64,000 nt of DNA, taken from the NCBI RefSeq assembly GCF_002897375.1, contig NZ_BFAG01000001.1:310001-374000 (forward strand). Reading direction: 5' to 3'. Source of the DNA: Deinococcus aerius. Lineage in GTDB: Bacteria; Deinococcota; Deinococci; Deinococcales; Deinococcaceae. Made by a program: the position numbers and the translations under genes. The notes under the pieces are model-generated. The model saw only the letters and a program-made list of their open reading frames with translations, searched no databases and was not told the DNA's origin. Each line of letters begins with the position of its first letter. Position 1 is the stretch's first letter. Of this stretch, positions 58,904-64,000 are shown in pieces.

Positions 58904-59410
58904 TCACTCTCCAGGCAGCGCACGGCCCAGCAACACCAGTTGCCCCACGTGGTAGGCGTTGTGGTCCGCGACGAGCAGGAACTCGCGCAGCCACGTCTGC
59001 CCGCCCGCCCCCGGTTTCGCGCCGTTGGGCACAGGAGCGAGGAGGTCTGTGCTGGGGTCGTCCAGGAGCGCCAGCAGCGTTCCCAGGTCTTCCCGGAAGG
59101 CGTGCGCCTCGGCGTGCCAGTCCTCGGGCGTTGCCTCCCTTGCCCTGCCGGGCCAGTAGCCCTCGGGCCATTCGGGTTCCGCGTACTCCTCATCCCGCAC
59201 CAAGTTCAGGATGTCGCGCTGGGTGAAGCGCAGGTGCCAGAGCACTTCCCAGGCGGAGTACGGCACGCCCTCCACGGGGTCATTGATCCGCTCCACGGGA
59301 AAGCCCTCCAGCACGTCGTCCAGCATCAGGTGCGCCTGCCGCTCGGTGAGGAGCGCGCGAACGTGGGCACGCAGGGCCGCGTCCGCCGCCTCGGTCATTC
59401 CGGCTGTCAT
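58904..59410 (-). CDS. DinB/YfiT-like metal-dependent protein
   Basis: 168-residue four-helix DinB-like protein. The metal-binding His are in EVLWHLRFTQRDIL and in VADHNAYHVGQLVLLGR, where HxxxH is typical. DinB family members include thiol-transferases (bacillithiol, mycothiol) and damage-induced proteins expanded in Deinococcus. The function here is unknown. TACAGT (59416-59421) is 5 bases before the ATG. Confidence 0.85.
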   Translation of the reverse strand: MTAGMTEAADAALRAHVRALLTERQAHLMLDDVLEGFPVERINDPVEGVPYSAWEVLWHLRFTQRDILNLVRDEEYAEPEWPEGYWPGRAREATPEDWHAEAHAFREDLGTLLALLDDPSTDLLAPVPNGAKPGAGGQTWLREFLLVADHNAYHVGQLVLLGRALPGE

Positions 59411-59439
59411 GCCCGACTGTACCGCGCCCCGTGCTGTCT

Positions 59440-59910
59440 TCAGAGGTAGTCGAAGTACCGCTCGAACCAGGTCATCGTGTTGTTAAACGTGCCCGCGCAT
59501 CTGCCGTAGGGGCCGTCGTAGGGGAGAGCCAACTCTTCGGGAGGAATGGCGGCAAAGCCACCCTGCTCAACCAGGGGAAGAAGCAGCGGTTCCAGTGGGC
59601 TCTGGATGGGGAGGCGTGCCCCCTGAGCCCACCTGAAGATGACGGCCATCTGCCCAAAAGAAGAGAAGCGAATGATGGCCTCCCGGTCGTCGGGAGTCTT
59701 GACATACAGATCGGCGACACAGCTCGCATCCTGGTACTGGTCGTCGTATTCGACGGGTACACACAGGAGAGCTTCAATCCGCCCTGCAAGGGTCCGCACC
59801 TGGGTCAGAAGAGCTTCCCGCTCCCGCTCGCTGAATCCCTCTGGAGCTTCCCAGTCCTGGGGATTCGGAGAGTCATACGCCATAAGCAGGGCGCGGATGT
59901 CCTCGGTCAT
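59440..59910 (-). CDS. Hypothetical protein, composition unlike neighbours
   Basis: 156-residue soluble acidic protein of unknown function ([46 protein letters not shown] as two landmark parts, [10 protein letters not shown]). The base composition looks less GC-rich than its neighbours, suggesting recent gain. The promoter TACAGT and the following CGGGC are identical to those before the DinB-like gene 500 bases away. The size and layout recall small immunity proteins, but no toxin gene is adjacent. Confidence 0.65.
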   Translation of the reverse strand: MTEDIRALLMAYDSPNPQDWEAPEGFSEREREALLTQVRTLAGRIEALLCVPVEYDDQYQDASCVADLYVKTPDDREAIIRFSSFGQMAVIFRWAQGARLPIQSPLEPLLLPLVEQGGFAAIPPEELALPYDGPYGRCAGTFNNTMTWFERYFDYL

Positions 59911-59978
59911 GCCCGACTGTACCCCGCTTCGTTCCTTCCCTCGCCCTCCCCATTCCCGGCCCCGCGTACAATCTTCCG

Positions 59979-63104
<3,126 letters not shown>

Positions 63105-63124
63105 GGGGAGGCTTTGGCGGGGTT

Positions 63125-63270
63125 ACCCCTCAGTCGGCTGCGCCGACAGCTCCCCTGAAAAGGGAGCCTTGAAGCGCACGAAATGGGGGGGACGATGCCC
63201 ACGGGAAGCCTCCCTTGTCAGGGGAGGTGGCCCGAAGGGCCGGACTCGCAGAGCTGCGCAGCAGAGGGGT
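63125..63270. repeat. MITE-like intergenic element with terminal inverted repeats
   Basis: 146-base element bounded by ACCCCTC (63125-63131) and GAGGGGT (63264-63270). Inner parts contain CTCCCCTGAAAAGGGAG and GGCCCGAAGGGCC hairpins and the AGCTGCGCAGCAGAGGGG box shared with 36741-36758. The same style of repeat is common in bacterial intergenic regions. No clear target-site duplication is visible. It ends 10 bases before the promoter of the DUF559 gene. Confidence 0.75.
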
Positions 63271-63291
63271 CCCCTCGCATAAGCTGACGCC

Positions 63292-63654
63292 ATGCGTGGC
63301 GCCTACACCCGCCGCCTGGTCCCCCGCGCCCGCGAACTCCGCAACAACCAGACCCCTGCCGAACGCAAACTCTGGTTCGAGTTCCTCCGCACGCATCCGG
63401 TCAAGTTCCGGCGCCAGGTGCTACTTCAGGGATACATCCTGGACTTCTACGCACCTTCTTTAAAGCTGTGCATCGAACTGGATGGCCGCAGCCACGACAG
63501 TCAAGCGGCAGCGGAGTACGACGCCGAGCGAACGCGGCAGCTCACGGCGGTGGGCGTGCAGGTCGTGCGCTTCGGCAATGCGGAAGTGTTCGGGCAGTTT
63601 GAGGGCGTATGCACAGTCATCAATAGGGTTTGCCAGGGGGAAGCTCCATTGTGA
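63292..63654 (+). CDS. DUF559 endonuclease-like protein
   Basis: 120-residue protein of the DUF559 group, related to very-short-patch repair endonucleases. Typical parts are ARELRNNQTPAERKLWFEFLR, KFRRQVLLQGYILDFYAP (Asp), LCIELDGRSHD (Glu and Asp of the PD-(D/E)XK-like core) and TAVGVQVVRFGNAEV. TAAGCT (63280-63285) lies 6 bases before the ATG. It sits right next to the MITE-like repeat, and a hairpin follows at 63655-63694. Confidence 0.9.
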   Translation: MRGAYTRRLVPRARELRNNQTPAERKLWFEFLRTHPVKFRRQVLLQGYILDFYAPSLKLCIELDGRSHDSQAAAEYDAERTRQLTAVGVQVVRFGNAEVFGQFEGVCTVINRVCQGEAPL

Positions 63655-63694
63655 GCGAAGAGCTGCCCACCACGCGGGCAGGCGGCCTCTTCGC
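63655..63694 (+). terminator. Hairpin after the DUF559 gene
   Basis: GCGAAGAG (63655-63662) pairs with CTCTTCGC (63687-63694), with an inner GCCC/GGGC. No T tract follows, so termination is uncertain. Confidence 0.5.
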
Positions 63695-63732
63695 TGCCGA
63701 TCAGGTTCTCGCCGCGGTGCGATAATCCCTCC

Positions 63733-63975
63733 ATGACCCAACTCACCGTGGACGTGCAACTGGACGAGCGCGGGCGGCCCGTCTTCCGGCTGACCGAGGC
63801 ACAGGCGGCGGCGCTGGGGTTGCAGCCGGGTGCGGCGAGAGAGGCCCGGTGGGAAGTGCAGTTGGAGCAGACCCAACATGGTCAGAGTTCGCTGAGCAAG
63901 TACATCGGCATCGCGCCCAGGCTGGAAGAGGGCAGTCTGGACTACTACCGCCGGGCCAAGGGCCACACCGAGTGA
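63733..63975 (+). CDS. VapB-type antitoxin (AbrB-like)
   Basis: 80-residue small protein with an AbrB/SpoVT-like N-terminus (QLTVDVQLDERGRPVFRLTEAQAAALGL) and an acidic C-terminal tail (SKYIGIAPRLEEGSLDYYRRAKGH) that would bind the toxin. GATAAT (63721-63726) lies 6 bases before the ATG. The stop overlaps the start of the PIN-domain gene (GTGA), the usual order and coupling of vapBC. Confidence 0.8.
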   Translation: MTQLTVDVQLDERGRPVFRLTEAQAAALGLQPGAAREARWEVQLEQTQHGQSSLSKYIGIAPRLEEGSLDYYRRAKGHTE

Positions 63976-64000
63976 CGCTGGCGTTGGACAGCAACATTCT
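63972..64000 (+). CDS. VapC-type PIN-domain toxin, N-terminal end only
   Basis: Only the first codons are in the window: VTLALDSNIL, which matches the opening strand of PIN ribonucleases with the first catalytic Asp (LDSN). The GTG start overlaps the antitoxin stop. The rest lies beyond 64000. Confidence 0.7.

Overview
The window is a very GC-rich bacterial chromosome segment. Its gene content fits Deinococcus or a close relative: crtB-crtI carotenoid genes next to a Fur/Mur-type regulator, a TreS/TreY/TreZ/GlgX trehalose set, a giant TamB-like protein, and a Mfd shorter than the E. coli enzyme. Regulation fits too. At 24 starts a TANNNT-like -10 box lies only 5-8 bases before the start codon, the leaderless-mRNA layout reported for Deinococcus. 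There are no rRNAs, tRNAs, CRISPR arrays, integrases or insertion-sequence transposases. Mobile DNA is limited to short intergenic repeats.

Layout. 1-5.8 kb: the 5' end of a pyrR-pyrB operon behind a PyrR-type RNA attenuator, an Hsp20 gene under a probable HspR operator, and a LacI-regulated fructose-type sugar ABC operon (regulator, FrcB, FrcC, FrcA). 5.9-19.3 kb: an ABC-F ATPase, a small unknown protein and a 3545-residue TamB-family gene with an internal 303-residue tandem duplication. 19.4-25.6 kb: acylphosphatase, an FRG-domain protein, a shikimate-dehydrogenase-like enzyme, a RidA-family protein, and purH-folD behind a ZTP riboswitch. 25.6-29.7 kb: three glycosyltransferases, two of them paralogues with TTG starts and similar leaders. 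29.7-32.4 kb: metY-metX behind a SAM-I riboswitch. 32.7-38.7 kb: Fur/Mur-type regulator, a coupled pair of envelope proteins, a methyltransferase, crtB and crtI. 38.7-44.3 kb: a lipase, OsmC, a small kinase-like ATPase, an HxlR regulator divergent from a nitroreductase, an SRA-HNH nuclease-like protein and a second ABC-F ATPase. 44.5-47.2 kb: a Zn/Mn-type ABC importer. 47.3-56.9 kb: trehalose and alpha-glucan enzymes TreS, TreY, TreZ and GlgX with a Bax-inhibitor-like membrane protein between them. 57-64 kb: a basic unknown protein, a lone SsuA-like binding protein, DinB-like and unknown proteins, mfd, a MITE-like repeat next to a DUF559 nuclease, and a VapBC pair cut by the window end.

How it works together. 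Several RNA sensors act on metabolism: PyrR on pyrimidine genes, ZTP on purine/folate one-carbon genes, SAM on methionine genes. The alpha-glucan block supplies two trehalose routes, maltose to trehalose by TreS and glucan to trehalose by GlgX, TreY and TreZ. Metal control (Fur/Mur, Zn/Mn importer), carotenoids, OsmC, nitroreductase and Mfd form a stress-tolerance background.

Less ordinary items: an apparent frameshift in a G7 tract at the end of treS, an SRA-HNH protein with a degraded HNH core that overlaps the neighbouring gene tail to tail, the TamB duplication, several dispersed intergenic repeat families, a shared leader motif before the two family-2 glycosyltransferases, and a low-GC-looking small gene whose promoter copies that of its neighbour.
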